This document shows, piece by piece, positions 54,956-62,685 of a stretch of DNA of 64,000 bases. Positions within the stretch are counted from its first letter, which is position 1. Each line of letters starts with the position of its first letter. The notes under the pieces were generated by a model, which had not been told where the DNA came from, did no database searches, and worked only from the letters and a program-made list of their open reading frames with translations. The translations under genes were made by a program, and so were the position numbers. This DNA is from Halomonas sp. Y3 (lineage in GTDB: Bacteria; Pseudomonadota; Gammaproteobacteria; Pseudomonadales; Halomonadaceae). The stretch is taken from the NCBI RefSeq assembly GCF_024137965.1, contig NZ_CP099975.1, positions 2,294,001 to 2,358,000 of the forward strand, given 5' to 3'.

Positions 54956-56672
54956 CCCGCCTTATTCATGAGAGCGCTGGCTGAGTGGGTTTTCAGCCCG
55001 CGCTGCCAACACCGGCCTACCGGCACCGCGTTGGCAGCATGAGAATCCGCTGCCATATGCAAAAACAGCGCATCTTTCCGTTATGTTTATAGCCTACAGG
55101 AATGGACTACCGTCATTCGTGCAGCCGTCATCATCAGCCGAGGTGGGGCTGCTGTACGCATGGATCGGTGGTGGTATCGCCGACGAGTCAGTCCAGCGCG
55201 GTCAGCTTTGGCAGCCCCTTCAGCAAGGCAGGCCACCATTTGTCAGCCGCATCACCGAGGTGAATGGTGATGCGCCGAGCGTGAAGCGAGAGCGTCGCCG
55301 CTACCTTGAGCACCTGCTCGCGCATCCGGCTCAGACTCCAGCCCTGCCGGGTCTGACGCACCAGCAAGCAGCGCAGGCCATGCAGGACCTGATAGGCGTA
55401 GAGGCTCAGTAGCAGGCTCACCTCGTTGCGGGCCATGACGTCCTGGACCGTGGAGGCACCGCGATCCGTCGACGACAGGTGCACGTCCAGCGCCGATTTC
55501 ACCTCGCCCATGTGGGCCTCGGCGCTGCCGCGCTTGCGATAGAGCGCCAAGACCTTTTCCGGCGGCCAGTCGAACTTGCCGAGGTTGGTGACCAGGAAGA
55601 AGGCATGCAGCAGCAAGTCATCGGGGCGCTCCTGCACCACCAACACCACGCGTCGTGGCGCTGGCCAGGAACCGGCTTGGTATTCAAGGTCATAGCACCA
55701 TTCGCGAGGCTGTTCGGGCGGTCGGCCGCGGGGCCGCTTCAGGTAGGGCGCCGCCAGTGTCTGCAGGCCCTTGTGGCTGCGCAACCGGCCCAGATACTCG
55801 ATGTCGCGCGTTTCCAGGGCCTCCAAGGTGTCATTGTCGGTAAATCCGGCATCGATGCGCACCCGAACCTGGGCGCCGGTGCTCTCGTTGAGCCGCTTCA
55901 CCAGATGGGGGATCCAGGTGTCGGCGTTCTCGGCCGGACCGGCGTTGCCCTCTCGCAGCAGGCCGCCCACCATGTCACCGGTCTCGGCCAGCGAGGCCAC
56001 CAGCGGCGAATAGATCCGGGTGCCGTACAGGCCATGATAGGCCGAACCGCCCTGGTGGCCGTGAACCTCGATCGGCAGGCCGTCGATGTCCAGCGTTAGC
56101 TGCTTAGGCCGCTCGCCGTTCTTCAGCGCGGTCAGGCGCCAGACCACCAGCCGCAGCAGGCCCTCGTGCACGGCATCGATGTTGTCGTTGCGGCCCAGGC
56201 AGGTGAGCAGCCTGGACAGCGTGGCTTGAGAGGGCCGGTCTTGGGCCAGGGGCGTCAGCCCACGCGCATCACTGCAGGCCAGCTGCCAGAGCGGATCACG
56301 TCGCAGCGTGTCGGTATCGCTGAGATCGATCCAGCCCATCGCCCGCTGTAGCACCAAGGTGCGTATCTGGCTGGCCAGCGAGTGGCGAATGCGCAGCGGA
56401 TGGCGCGGATCGACTAGGTTGTCGTCGAGCGCCTCGATCACGCCGCTGCTGTCGAGGGCTTCCCGCAGCAGCAGCGCGCCGCTGTCGCTGGTGGTGCGTT
56501 GGCCGTCGAGCTCAACGCGGATGGACCCGTTGCAGGACGGAATCCAGGGAGATACGCTTTCACCCATAGCGGATGGCTCTCTTGGATCAGGTTCTTGGCG
56601 GAACACACTGATTTTACAAGAGAATGCCATCCGCTATCTTCGTTTTCAGGCCGGCCTCATGAATAAGGCGGG
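54956..56672 (-). mobile_element. IS1380-family element
   Basis: 1717 bp, perfect 16-bp inverted repeat CCCGCCTTATTCATGA, and GTTAT duplicated outside (54951-54955, 56673-56677). The 54972-55187 stretch inside the element holds no gene. Confidence 0.9.
55188..56567 (-). CDS. IS1380-family transposase
   Basis: 459 residues from ATG 56567 (an upstream in-frame ATG at 56630 would add 21). DDE-type: RTTSDSGALLLREALDSSGV, LTLDIDGLPIEVHGHQGGSAYHGLYGTRIYSPLVAS, VRIDAGFTDNDTLEALE and the Glu in YRKRGSAEAHMGEVKSALDVHLSS. Intact. Confidence 0.92.
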   Translation of the reverse strand: MGESVSPWIPSCNGSIRVELDGQRTTSDSGALLLREALDSSGVIEALDDNLVDPRHPLRIRHSLASQIRTLVLQRAMGWIDLSDTDTLRRDPLWQLACSDARGLTPLAQDRPSQATLSRLLTCLGRNDNIDAVHEGLLRLVVWRLTALKNGERPKQLTLDIDGLPIEVHGHQGGSAYHGLYGTRIYSPLVASLAETGDMVGGLLREGNAGPAENADTWIPHLVKRLNESTGAQVRVRIDAGFTDNDTLEALETRDIEYLGRLRSHKGLQTLAAPYLKRPRGRPPEQPREWCYDLEYQAGSWPAPRRVVLVVQERPDDLLLHAFFLVTNLGKFDWPPEKVLALYRKRGSAEAHMGEVKSALDVHLSSTDRGASTVQDVMARNEVSLLLSLYAYQVLHGLRCLLVRQTRQGWSLSRMREQVLKVAATLSLHARRITIHLGDAADKWWPALLKGLPKLTALD

Positions 56673-56686
56673 GTTATGGCGTTACT

Positions 56687-57838
56687 TCATGCTCGATAAC
56701 GTTGCTCCCTGTGGTTCGGTGGTCGGCCACATGTGGGTCTGCGCGGGGCGAGGGTCCCGATCACCCGCAGTGTCGGTTGCCGGCAGTGCGGGCAGGTGTA
56801 GGTCGGCTCCGGGTCGCTGGCGGCAGAATCGGCATCCGGCGTCACCTCAGCGACTGCCAGCGCTTGGCGGATCTGTGCCAGGCGTCGTCGCCGGCAACGA
56901 TTGGCCAGAAAGCCGTAGTGACGGACCCGCATCAGCCCCTTGGGTAGGACGTGGAGCAGGAAGCGGCGCACGAACTCCTCCCCATCGAGGACGAGCTGTT
57001 TCCGCCGATCACAGTCGCGGTAGTCCTTGTAGCGCAGGGTCACCTGGCGGTCGTCCACCGCGAGGATGCGGGCGTTGCTGATAGCGATCCGTCGCGTGTA
57101 GCGCGCCAGGTAGCGCACCACCGTGTCGGTGTGTTCGAGACAGTCCTTGCTGTAAACCACCCACTCGGTGGCCATCAAGGCGTTGAGCTGGTCATCCACG
57201 TCACCGGGCCGGGTGACTCGGTGGAGTTCGCCAGCCGTGGCGGCCTGACGCAACCCACTGACCAAGTGCCCGCGAAAGTGGCGCGACAGGGCTCGGACCG
57301 GGAACAGATAATGGCTGCGAGCCCCATGCCAGCCGCCATCGTCGCCCAGCGCACCGCCCGGGACCAGGCAATGCAGGTGCACGTGCTGGCTCAGGTTCTG
57401 GCCCCAGGTGTGAAGCACGGCGCTCATGCCCATCTCGCCGCCGAGACGCTTGGGATCGCGACCGAAGGATCTGAGGGTGTGCCAGGCACTCTGGAACAGC
57501 AGCCGGTAAATCACCTCGGGGTGAAGCTGGACCCAGCCGTTGAGGCTGTGCGGCAGGGTGAACACGACGTGGTAGTAGCGCACCGGCAGGATGTTCGCCT
57601 GCTGACGCTCGGCCCACTGATGCATGGCGCGGCCTTGGCACTGCGGGCAGTGGCGATCGCGACAGCCAAAGTAGTGCGGCTGGGTGTGGTCGCAGTCCGT
57701 ACACTGCAAGACCGTCCCGCCCATCGCCTCGGTGCGACAGGCGAGTAGATAGCGGCATACGCGTTGGCGCTGACGATCCAGGCCGGCCGGATTGAAAAAG
57801 CGAGCCAGGGCCTGTTGGAGGGTGGCTGTCTCAGTCAT
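56687..57838 (-). CDS. IS91-family (Y2, HUH) transposase
   Basis: 383 residues. N-terminal zinc-binding module (CTDCDHTQPHYFGCRDRHCPQCQG), HUH motif in NLSQHVHLHCLVPGG and the two-tyrosine region VVRYLARYTRRIAISNARI. A C-terminal CPHCRQP zinc knuckle is present. Rolling-circle transposition is the known mechanism of the family. Confidence 0.92.
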   Translation of the reverse strand: MTETATLQQALARFFNPAGLDRQRQRVCRYLLACRTEAMGGTVLQCTDCDHTQPHYFGCRDRHCPQCQGRAMHQWAERQQANILPVRYYHVVFTLPHSLNGWVQLHPEVIYRLLFQSAWHTLRSFGRDPKRLGGEMGMSAVLHTWGQNLSQHVHLHCLVPGGALGDDGGWHGARSHYLFPVRALSRHFRGHLVSGLRQAATAGELHRVTRPGDVDDQLNALMATEWVVYSKDCLEHTDTVVRYLARYTRRIAISNARILAVDDRQVTLRYKDYRDCDRRKQLVLDGEEFVRRFLLHVLPKGLMRVRHYGFLANRCRRRRLAQIRQALAVAEVTPDADSAASDPEPTYTCPHCRQPTLRVIGTLAPRRPTCGRPPNHREQRYRA

Positions 57839-58697
57839 GGGCCACCTCCAGGCCGGCCACCAGGTCGATGGGGCCCTGACTCATCCCCTGCTGGCCCGGC
57901 AGCCAGTGCAGGTAGCGCATCGTCGACTGGACGCTTCGGTGGCCCAGCAACCGTTGAAGCTGATGGACGGGCATACCCTGCTCCAGGACATGCGTGGCGT
58001 AGGCATGGCGCAGGCTGTGAATGCCACCGACCCGTTCTATACCAGCCTGGCGCTTGGCCTGGGTAAAGGCCTTCTGCGGCGCGCTCGGATGCAGCGCGCG
58101 ATCCGGGAACAGCGCGCTCGGAAACAGCCAAGTCGGCGGCCGGTAGGCACGCCAGTAATCACGCAAGCGATCTAGCAGGGTCACCGAGAGCAAGACCATG
58201 CGATCCTTCGCGCCCTTGCCCTGGGCGACACGTAGCTGGCCACGCTGGCTGTCGATGTCCCGAACCCGCAGGTGGCAGACCTCACTCACGCGCAACCCGC
58301 AGCCGTAGCACAGTTCGAGCATCATGCGATGCTTGGGGTTTTGGCACGCGGCCAAGATCCGCCGGACGTCGTCGCGAGTCAGCAATTCCGGAATCCGTTG
58401 CGGTGTCTTCGGCACCACGGGCGATACCTCAACCGACGGCCAGTGCAACACGTGGAGGTACAGGAATCGCACGCCGTGCAGATAGACGCGGCAGCTGGCG
58501 GCTGACAAACCGCGCTCCTGAACCAGGTGGTTGAAGAAGCGTTGCAGGTCGTCAGGGCTCAATGTGTCTGGCGGTAGGTGGAAATAGCGCGCCAGGTCAG
58601 TGATCACCATCAGGTAGGTATGCTGGGTGCGTTGCGCGAAGCCATGCTGACGCATGGCCTCAATCATCGCCTGTCGTAAGGCAGTCATCGTCGTCAC
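57831..58697 (-). CDS. Tyrosine recombinase accompanying the IS91-like transposase
   Basis: 288 residues. Core-binding domain at the N terminus (FAQRTQHTYLMVITDLARYF) and catalytic domain with CYGCGLRVSEVCHLRVRDID (first Arg), GGIHSLRHAYATHVLEQG (HxLRH) and LGHRSVQSTMRYLH (His and the nucleophilic Tyr). Its start overlaps nothing; its stop overlaps the transposase start. It belongs to the element and is not the integron integrase. Confidence 0.88.
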   Translation of the reverse strand: MTTMTALRQAMIEAMRQHGFAQRTQHTYLMVITDLARYFHLPPDTLSPDDLQRFFNHLVQERGLSAASCRVYLHGVRFLYLHVLHWPSVEVSPVVPKTPQRIPELLTRDDVRRILAACQNPKHRMMLELCYGCGLRVSEVCHLRVRDIDSQRGQLRVAQGKGAKDRMVLLSVTLLDRLRDYWRAYRPPTWLFPSALFPDRALHPSAPQKAFTQAKRQAGIERVGGIHSLRHAYATHVLEQGMPVHQLQRLLGHRSVQSTMRYLHWLPGQQGMSQGPIDLVAGLEVAHD

Positions 58698-58859
58698 TCC
58701 TGTTCAGTGACCCTCGTGGGTCAATGAACAGTGTGGTTCGGTAAAGCGAGAGACAGGATTCGACGACAGCTACCGCGAAGCGGTTTAGTTCAACAGGTAT
58801 TAGACAGCGTGCTCGTTTATTGACTTGAACGAGCATGCGCGTTCAACAATCTTATCATC

Positions 58860-58967
58860 GCAAGCTTTTGCCAGCTAACCCTTTGATTTCATGAAACCCA
58901 AAGGAAACCTTGGCCACCTATACAGAATTCGCACGCTTGCGCGTTTTGCCAGTGCCAATAATACTGT
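58860..58967 (-). other. Possible attI/cassette-promoter region of the integron
   Basis: Lies between the IS91-like element and the interrupted intI leader, where attI and the cassette promoter should be. On the - strand it has a GTTAGCT core-like sequence at 58873-58879. That is weak evidence; 58741-58859 shows no gene, only a dyad of CGTGCTCGTTTATTGACT and complementary ACGAGCATGCGCG. Confidence 0.3.
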
Positions 58968-58975
58968 ATGTACAT

Positions 58976-60022
58976 GGCTATGTTGGTATCTGCTGTTGGT
59001 TCGCACCTATCGCTGCCCGAAACCACGCCTCCTCAGATGGAGGCACGGTTTCAAACAATCGCCGCCACGCCAGATAATTATGTAAGTACGCGGTCCCCAC
59101 CCCATGAAAGCGCGCCATCCAACCCTTCAATCGGCTCATATAGCTGTTGACGTTCTGGATGTGGTACTCCTTCCCGATCACCCGCTGATTATCGAATACG
59201 ATCAGCCGATGATGGGCAACGCCATAATCGCGAGAAAAAGTTTTATACCAGCGGTGTCCGTCAGAACATAAAATAGAGTCGCGATCGATGATTGGTGCCA
59301 GAAACTCATGGACAGTGGACTTTTTGAGCGCCGGATCCATCAGCTCACTGATCTTTCCATTACGGTCACGCGCAATAAGCACAGGAATTCTATCCACTTT
59401 TTTCTTCTTGTTGCCTTGCCCACCCCGCTTTCGAGGTTTGCGGTGCGTGATATTGCGCTTTCCTTTGCATGACTCCAGGAAGAAAGTTTCGTCTACCTCA
59501 ATGATGCCGGATAGTGGGTTGGCGTTGCCTTGAGCGCTCGTTTTCAGGAAGCGATGTCGCCAACGAAAGGCCGTCTTCAAGTCGATGCCCAATCGGGCCG
59601 CCGAGACGCGTAACGTCAGGCTGTCTCGCATGCAGCGCAGGTAGTCGAACCATTTGTCGCGGTGCTGCAGCTTGGCCAGGGGCGTACCTGTGAGGGCATT
59701 GAACGTCTTGTGACACACGGGATTCCGACACCGATACCGCTGCAGGCCGCCGCTGCGCCCCCACTTGACTGGGTGTTCACCGCCACAGTGCGGGCATAGA
59801 AGGTGGGATTTCGCAGTTTCAAGCAGGGTATCTGCTTGGGAGCTAATTTGCCCAATAAGCTGATCTGCAAGATATTTCTTGAGATCTACAGGGAGGCTAG
59901 CCAGTGTCTGCTCGAGGGCTTCGAGGTCGGCTTGTTTCATGGCGTGCTCCAGAGGCAAACTGGATATACAGTAGTTTATACAGTATTTTTGAAGCACGCC
60001 AACAGCAGATACCAACATAGCC
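58976..60022 (-). mobile_element. IS1595-family element
   Basis: 1047 bp, long perfect inverted repeats starting GGCTATGTTGGTATCTGC, 8-bp target duplication ATGTACAT (58968-58975, 60023-60030). It is inserted about 24 bases before the intI remnant, in a CTGT-N8 sequence resembling half of a LexA box. Confidence 0.9.
58978..59940 (-). CDS. IS1595-family transposase
   Basis: 320 residues from ATG 59940. Zinc ribbon CPHCGGEHPVKWGRSGG and YRCRNPVCHKTFNALTG, a helix-turn-helix (LTLRVSAARLGIDLKTAFRWRHRFL), and an ISXO2-like DDE core: IIEVDETFFLESCKGKRN, ILCSDGHRWYKTF and VNSYMSRLKGWMARFHGVGTAYLHNYLAW. Intact. Confidence 0.92.
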   Translation of the reverse strand: MKQADLEALEQTLASLPVDLKKYLADQLIGQISSQADTLLETAKSHLLCPHCGGEHPVKWGRSGGLQRYRCRNPVCHKTFNALTGTPLAKLQHRDKWFDYLRCMRDSLTLRVSAARLGIDLKTAFRWRHRFLKTSAQGNANPLSGIIEVDETFFLESCKGKRNITHRKPRKRGGQGNKKKKVDRIPVLIARDRNGKISELMDPALKKSTVHEFLAPIIDRDSILCSDGHRWYKTFSRDYGVAHHRLIVFDNQRVIGKEYHIQNVNSYMSRLKGWMARFHGVGTAYLHNYLAWRRLFETVPPSEEAWFRAAIGANQQQIPT

Positions 60023-60053
60023 ATGTACATCCATGCATCGAGAGGATAGGAGT

Positions 60054-60140
60054 ATGGATACGCACAGCAAACCGCCGAAGCTGATGGACCGGGTCAAAGC
60101 CACCCTGCGGGTGAAACGATAGAGCCTTCGCAACGAAAAA
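60054..60140 (+). pseudogene. intI: Integron integrase remnant
   Basis: From ATG 60054 (ATAGGAG upstream) the frame reads MDTHSKPPKLMDRVKATLRV then KR and a TAG stop at 60120-60122, continuing in frame as SLRNEK. This matches the N terminus of IntI proteins (PPKL-D-VR--LR-KRYSLRTE): the Tyr codon has become amber, and the gene is lost after about 29 codons. It is oriented away from the cassettes, as intI always is, so it marks the attI end of the array. Confidence 0.72.
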
Positions 60141-60189
60141 AATTGCGGTTAAGTACATAAGTAACGAAGTGAGAGCTGCGGTGGTGAAA

Positions 60190-60214
60190 TCGCCCGATAA
60201 ATCGGGCTCCTACC
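60190..60214. repeat. REP-like repeat, second copy
   Basis: CGCCCGATAAATCGGGCTCC followed by TACC, the inverse of the sequence at 46650-46672. It lies just beyond the intI remnant. Confidence 0.55.
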
Positions 60215-60333
60215 AGAGTGAAAATGCCTCAGTGTTATCTTCAGGCAAAATGGCACGAGCAATTGCGGCAACAAGAGTGGCCATCGGGCACGCTACCGCC
60301 CCTACCCGGCAAGCTGTGATGGCTCCCTGCCAT

Positions 60334-60364
60334 CCCTGCGGTAGTCCCTGCGGTAGTCCCTGCG
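60334..60364. repeat. Short tandem repeat
   Basis: 2.6 copies of the 12-base unit CCCTGCGGTAGT. Nothing else gene-like is seen in 60215-60465. Confidence 0.6.
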
Positions 60365-60465
60365 TGCTGCGTTGTTGTCGTATTGCCTGGCCGCCTAAGC
60401 GGCCTTGGCCATTCAGCGTATGCGACAGAACCGATGGTTGCCACACCGCGATTGGTCGCAGTGGT

Positions 60466-60507
60466 GGCAAGGCCCCCGAGTCACTCACCTGGCTCGGGGG
60501 CCTTGCC
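60466..60507 (-). terminator. Strong hairpin terminator after the PhnB-like gene
   Basis: 15-bp perfect stem GGCAAGGCCCCCGAG/CTCGGGGGCCTTGCC, 12-base loop. On the - strand the core GAG-CCAGGTGAGTGA-CTC differs by one base from the liuE terminator core, so the two are copies of one terminator type. Confidence 0.8.
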
Positions 60508-60558
60508 TGGAGGTCAACGCTGATCGGCGGCACGCAGCGCCATCTGCCCATGCTGCTG

Positions 60559-61059
60559 TCAGACCGTCGGCTTCTCGCCACGAACCGCCGCTTCGATCAC
60601 GGCGATGTCGATCTTCTTCATCGTCATCATCGCATCGAACGCCCGCTTGGCGGCGGCGCGGTCGGGGCTGGTGTAGGCCCTGGTCAACGCAATGGGGGTA
60701 ATCTGCCAGGAGATGCCCCACTTGTCCTTGCACCAGCCGCACTCGATTTCCTGGCCGCCGTTGCCGACGATCGCCTTCCAGTAGCGGTCGGTCTCAGCCT
60801 GGTCCTCGGTGGCCACCTGGAATGAGAACGCCTCGTTGTGCTGGATGCCAGGCCCTCCGTTAAGCCCCAGGCAGGGAATGCCCATCACGGTGAACTCAAC
60901 GGTCAAGACGTCATCCTGCTTGCCCGCCGGGTAGTCTCCCGGGGCGCGATGGACCGCGCCGATGGAGGAATCGGGAAAGGTCCTGGCGTAGAACCTCGCC
61001 GCCTCCTCGGCATCGCGCTCGTACCACAGGCAAATCGTGTTCTTGGCAATCGTCGTCAT
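60559..61059 (-). CDS. PhnB-like VOC-family protein
   Basis: 166 residues from ATG 61059 (GGAGG upstream). MTTIAKNTICLWYERDAEEAARFYARTFPDSSIGAVHRAPGDYPAGKQDDVLTVEFTVMGIPCLGLNGGPGIQHNEAFSFQV is the 3-demethylubiquinone methyltransferase-like/PhnB VOC pattern, followed by WKAIVGNGGQEIECGWCKDKWGISWQITP. Cytoplasmic. Despite the database-style name, such proteins are not proven methyltransferases; function unknown. Confidence 0.87.
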   Translation of the reverse strand: MTTIAKNTICLWYERDAEEAARFYARTFPDSSIGAVHRAPGDYPAGKQDDVLTVEFTVMGIPCLGLNGGPGIQHNEAFSFQVATEDQAETDRYWKAIVGNGGQEIECGWCKDKWGISWQITPIALTRAYTSPDRAAAKRAFDAMMTMKKIDIAVIEAAVRGEKPTV

Positions 61060-61119
61060 AGGCGCCTCCATCATGGTTGCAGGTCGAGTACCGCCCCGGT
61101 CGCTTCCCTCCAGGGACAA

Positions 61120-61143
61120 GGCCACGGCCACGTGGCCGTGGCC
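61120..61143. repeat. 24-bp perfect palindrome
   Basis: GGCCACGGCCAC followed by GTGGCCGTGGCC. It lies in the 61060-61264 gap, upstream of the PhnB-like gene and after the racemase gene, where it may end racemase transcription. No other feature seen there. Confidence 0.45.
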
Positions 61144-61264
61144 GATTCATCCTTGCGCTCTACCGGGACCTCTCACCCTCATAGTCGCGTGAGGAAAGGC
61201 CAGATCGACAACCGGCGAGGATTTTTCCATGGTGGCCGACCCGACAGCGCTTCGCCGGCAGGCG

Positions 61265-61966
61265 CTACGACTCCGGGGTCCCGAGTGCGGCCTCCACCGC
61301 CTGTTCGGCGTGGATGGCGGTGGTGTCGAAGAGGGGCACGTCCGTATCGTCGGCCTGGATCAGCAGCCCGATCTCCGTGCAGCCGAGGATGACGCCCTGG
61401 GCGCCCTGCCCGGCCAGCGAGGCCACGATCTCAAGGTACTCAGCTTTGGAATCCGCGCGGATCTCGCCGCGGCAGAGCTCGTCGTAGATGACGGCGTGTA
61501 CACGCTCGCGCTGTTTGGCATCGGGAACCAGCACCCGGATGCCCTGCGCCTCCAGGCGCTCGCGGTAGAAGGCCTGCTCCATGGTGAAGCGGGTGCCGAG
61601 CAGCCCCACCCGGGTCACGCCCCGCCGGTGCAGCGCCTTGGCGGTGGCATCGGCGATGTGCAGCAGGGGAATATCGACGGCCTGCTCGAGCTGCGGGGCG
61701 ACCTTGTGCATGGTGTTGGTGCACAGCACCAGGAAGTCCGCGCCGGCCGCCGCCAGGGAGCGCGCCGCTGCGCCGAGAATCTGCGCGGTGGCCGCCCAAT
61801 CGCCGCGGCGCTGCAGCGCCTCGATCTCGGCGAAGTCCACGCTGTAGAGCACAAGCCGGGCGGAGTGCAGTCCGCCCAGCCGCGCCTTTACCCCCTGGTT
61901 GATGAGCCGGTAGTAGGTCTGGGTCGATTCCCAGCTCATGCCGCCGATCAGCCCTATCGTCTTCAT
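61265..61966 (-). CDS. Aspartate/glutamate racemase family protein
   Basis: 233 residues from ATG 61966. Cofactor-free racemase with the two catalytic cysteines in VLCTNTMHKVAPQ and VILGCTEIGLL, and a start MKTIGLIGGMSWESTQTYYRLIN typical of the YgeA/RacD branch. Full length for the family. Next to an amino-acid exporter gene, so D-amino-acid handling is plausible. Confidence 0.9.
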   Translation of the reverse strand: MKTIGLIGGMSWESTQTYYRLINQGVKARLGGLHSARLVLYSVDFAEIEALQRRGDWAATAQILGAAARSLAAAGADFLVLCTNTMHKVAPQLEQAVDIPLLHIADATAKALHRRGVTRVGLLGTRFTMEQAFYRERLEAQGIRVLVPDAKQRERVHAVIYDELCRGEIRADSKAEYLEIVASLAGQGAQGVILGCTEIGLLIQADDTDVPLFDTTAIHAEQAVEAALGTPES

Positions 61967-61977
61967 CTCCCCTCCTC

Positions 61978-62583
61978 TTACCCCAGGATAAACACCACGC
62001 AGGCGGCGGTGAGCGCCCCCATCACGCCGTTGAAGATCCGCCAGGCGCGCGGCGTGTCGAGCCAGCGGCCGATGGCCATGCCGAAGCCCGCCCACAGTGC
62101 GATGCAGGGCAGCGCCACCAGCTCGGCGAAGCCGGCCAGCAGCAGGGCGTTGACCAGGGTATTGCCATCGCCGGGCAGGAAGCCCGCCATCAGCGCCAAC
62201 CCCATGACCCAGGCCTTGGGGTTGGCGAATTGGAAGGCCGCCGCCTGCCAGAAGCTTAGCGGGCGCCCCTCGCCGCGCCGACGCAGGTCCGGCGGCGGCG
62301 CCGTGGCGATACGCCAAGCCAGGTAGAGCAGGTAGCCGCTGCCCACCACCCGTAGGATCGTCTGCACCAGCGGGTAGCGCTCGAAGAGCAGCCCCAGCCC
62401 CAGGGCAATGCCGGCGAAGAGCAGGAAGCAGCCCCCCAGGATGCCCAGCATGTGGGGCAGGGTCCGCAGGAAGCCAAAGTTGGCCCCGGAGGCGGTGAGC
62501 ATCACGTTGTTGGGGCCCGGGGTGATGGTCATGGAGATCATGTAAAGGGCCGCCGGCCCCAGGAACGCCACCGCTTCCAGCAT
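61978..62583 (-). CDS. LysE/RhtB-family amino-acid exporter
   Basis: 201 residues from ATG 62583 (an ATG at 62598 is the alternative). Six hydrophobic segments; family signature SMTITPGPNNVMLTASGANFGFLRTLPHMLGI at the N terminus and FQFANPKAWVMGLALM in the middle. Substrate unknown. The gene ends 11 bases before the racemase start, so the two form an operon, and a MocR regulator gene is divergent. Confidence 0.88.
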   Translation of the reverse strand: MLEAVAFLGPAALYMISMTITPGPNNVMLTASGANFGFLRTLPHMLGILGGCFLLFAGIALGLGLLFERYPLVQTILRVVGSGYLLYLAWRIATAPPPDLRRRGEGRPLSFWQAAAFQFANPKAWVMGLALMAGFLPGDGNTLVNALLLAGFAELVALPCIALWAGFGMAIGRWLDTPRAWRIFNGVMGALTAACVVFILG

Positions 62584-62606
62584 ATTGCACCCATACAATT
62601 TAGGGA

Positions 62607-62685
62607 TTATTGTCGATACAGCCCGTGAATTTTCAGCTTAATGGGCGCAATCCTGGCGTCAAAGGTTTTATTGTCACCATGACAA
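62607..62685 (+). promoter_or_regulatory. Operator candidates between the exporter and the MocR gene
   Basis: TTATTGTC occurs at 62607-62614 and again at 62668-62675. The second copy is part of the perfect palindrome TTGTCA-CCA-TGACAA (62671-62685), which contains the regulator's ATG start codon. GntR/MocR proteins commonly bind such repeats, so self-repression is likely. Confidence 0.5.

Larger units (their letters stand above)
56680..58740 (-). mobile_element. IS91-like element with an associated tyrosine recombinase
   Basis: Two coupled genes, recombinase then HUH transposase, overlapping by 8 bases. IS91-type elements lack inverted repeats and target duplications, so the ends given are approximate. 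IS1380 has inserted beside or within its left end. Confidence 0.75.

Noticed and set aside
57831..58697. This tyrosine recombinase as the integron integrase
   Set aside because: It is translationally coupled to the IS91-like transposase and points the same way as the cassettes, whereas intI is divergent from its array; the real intI remnant is at 60054.
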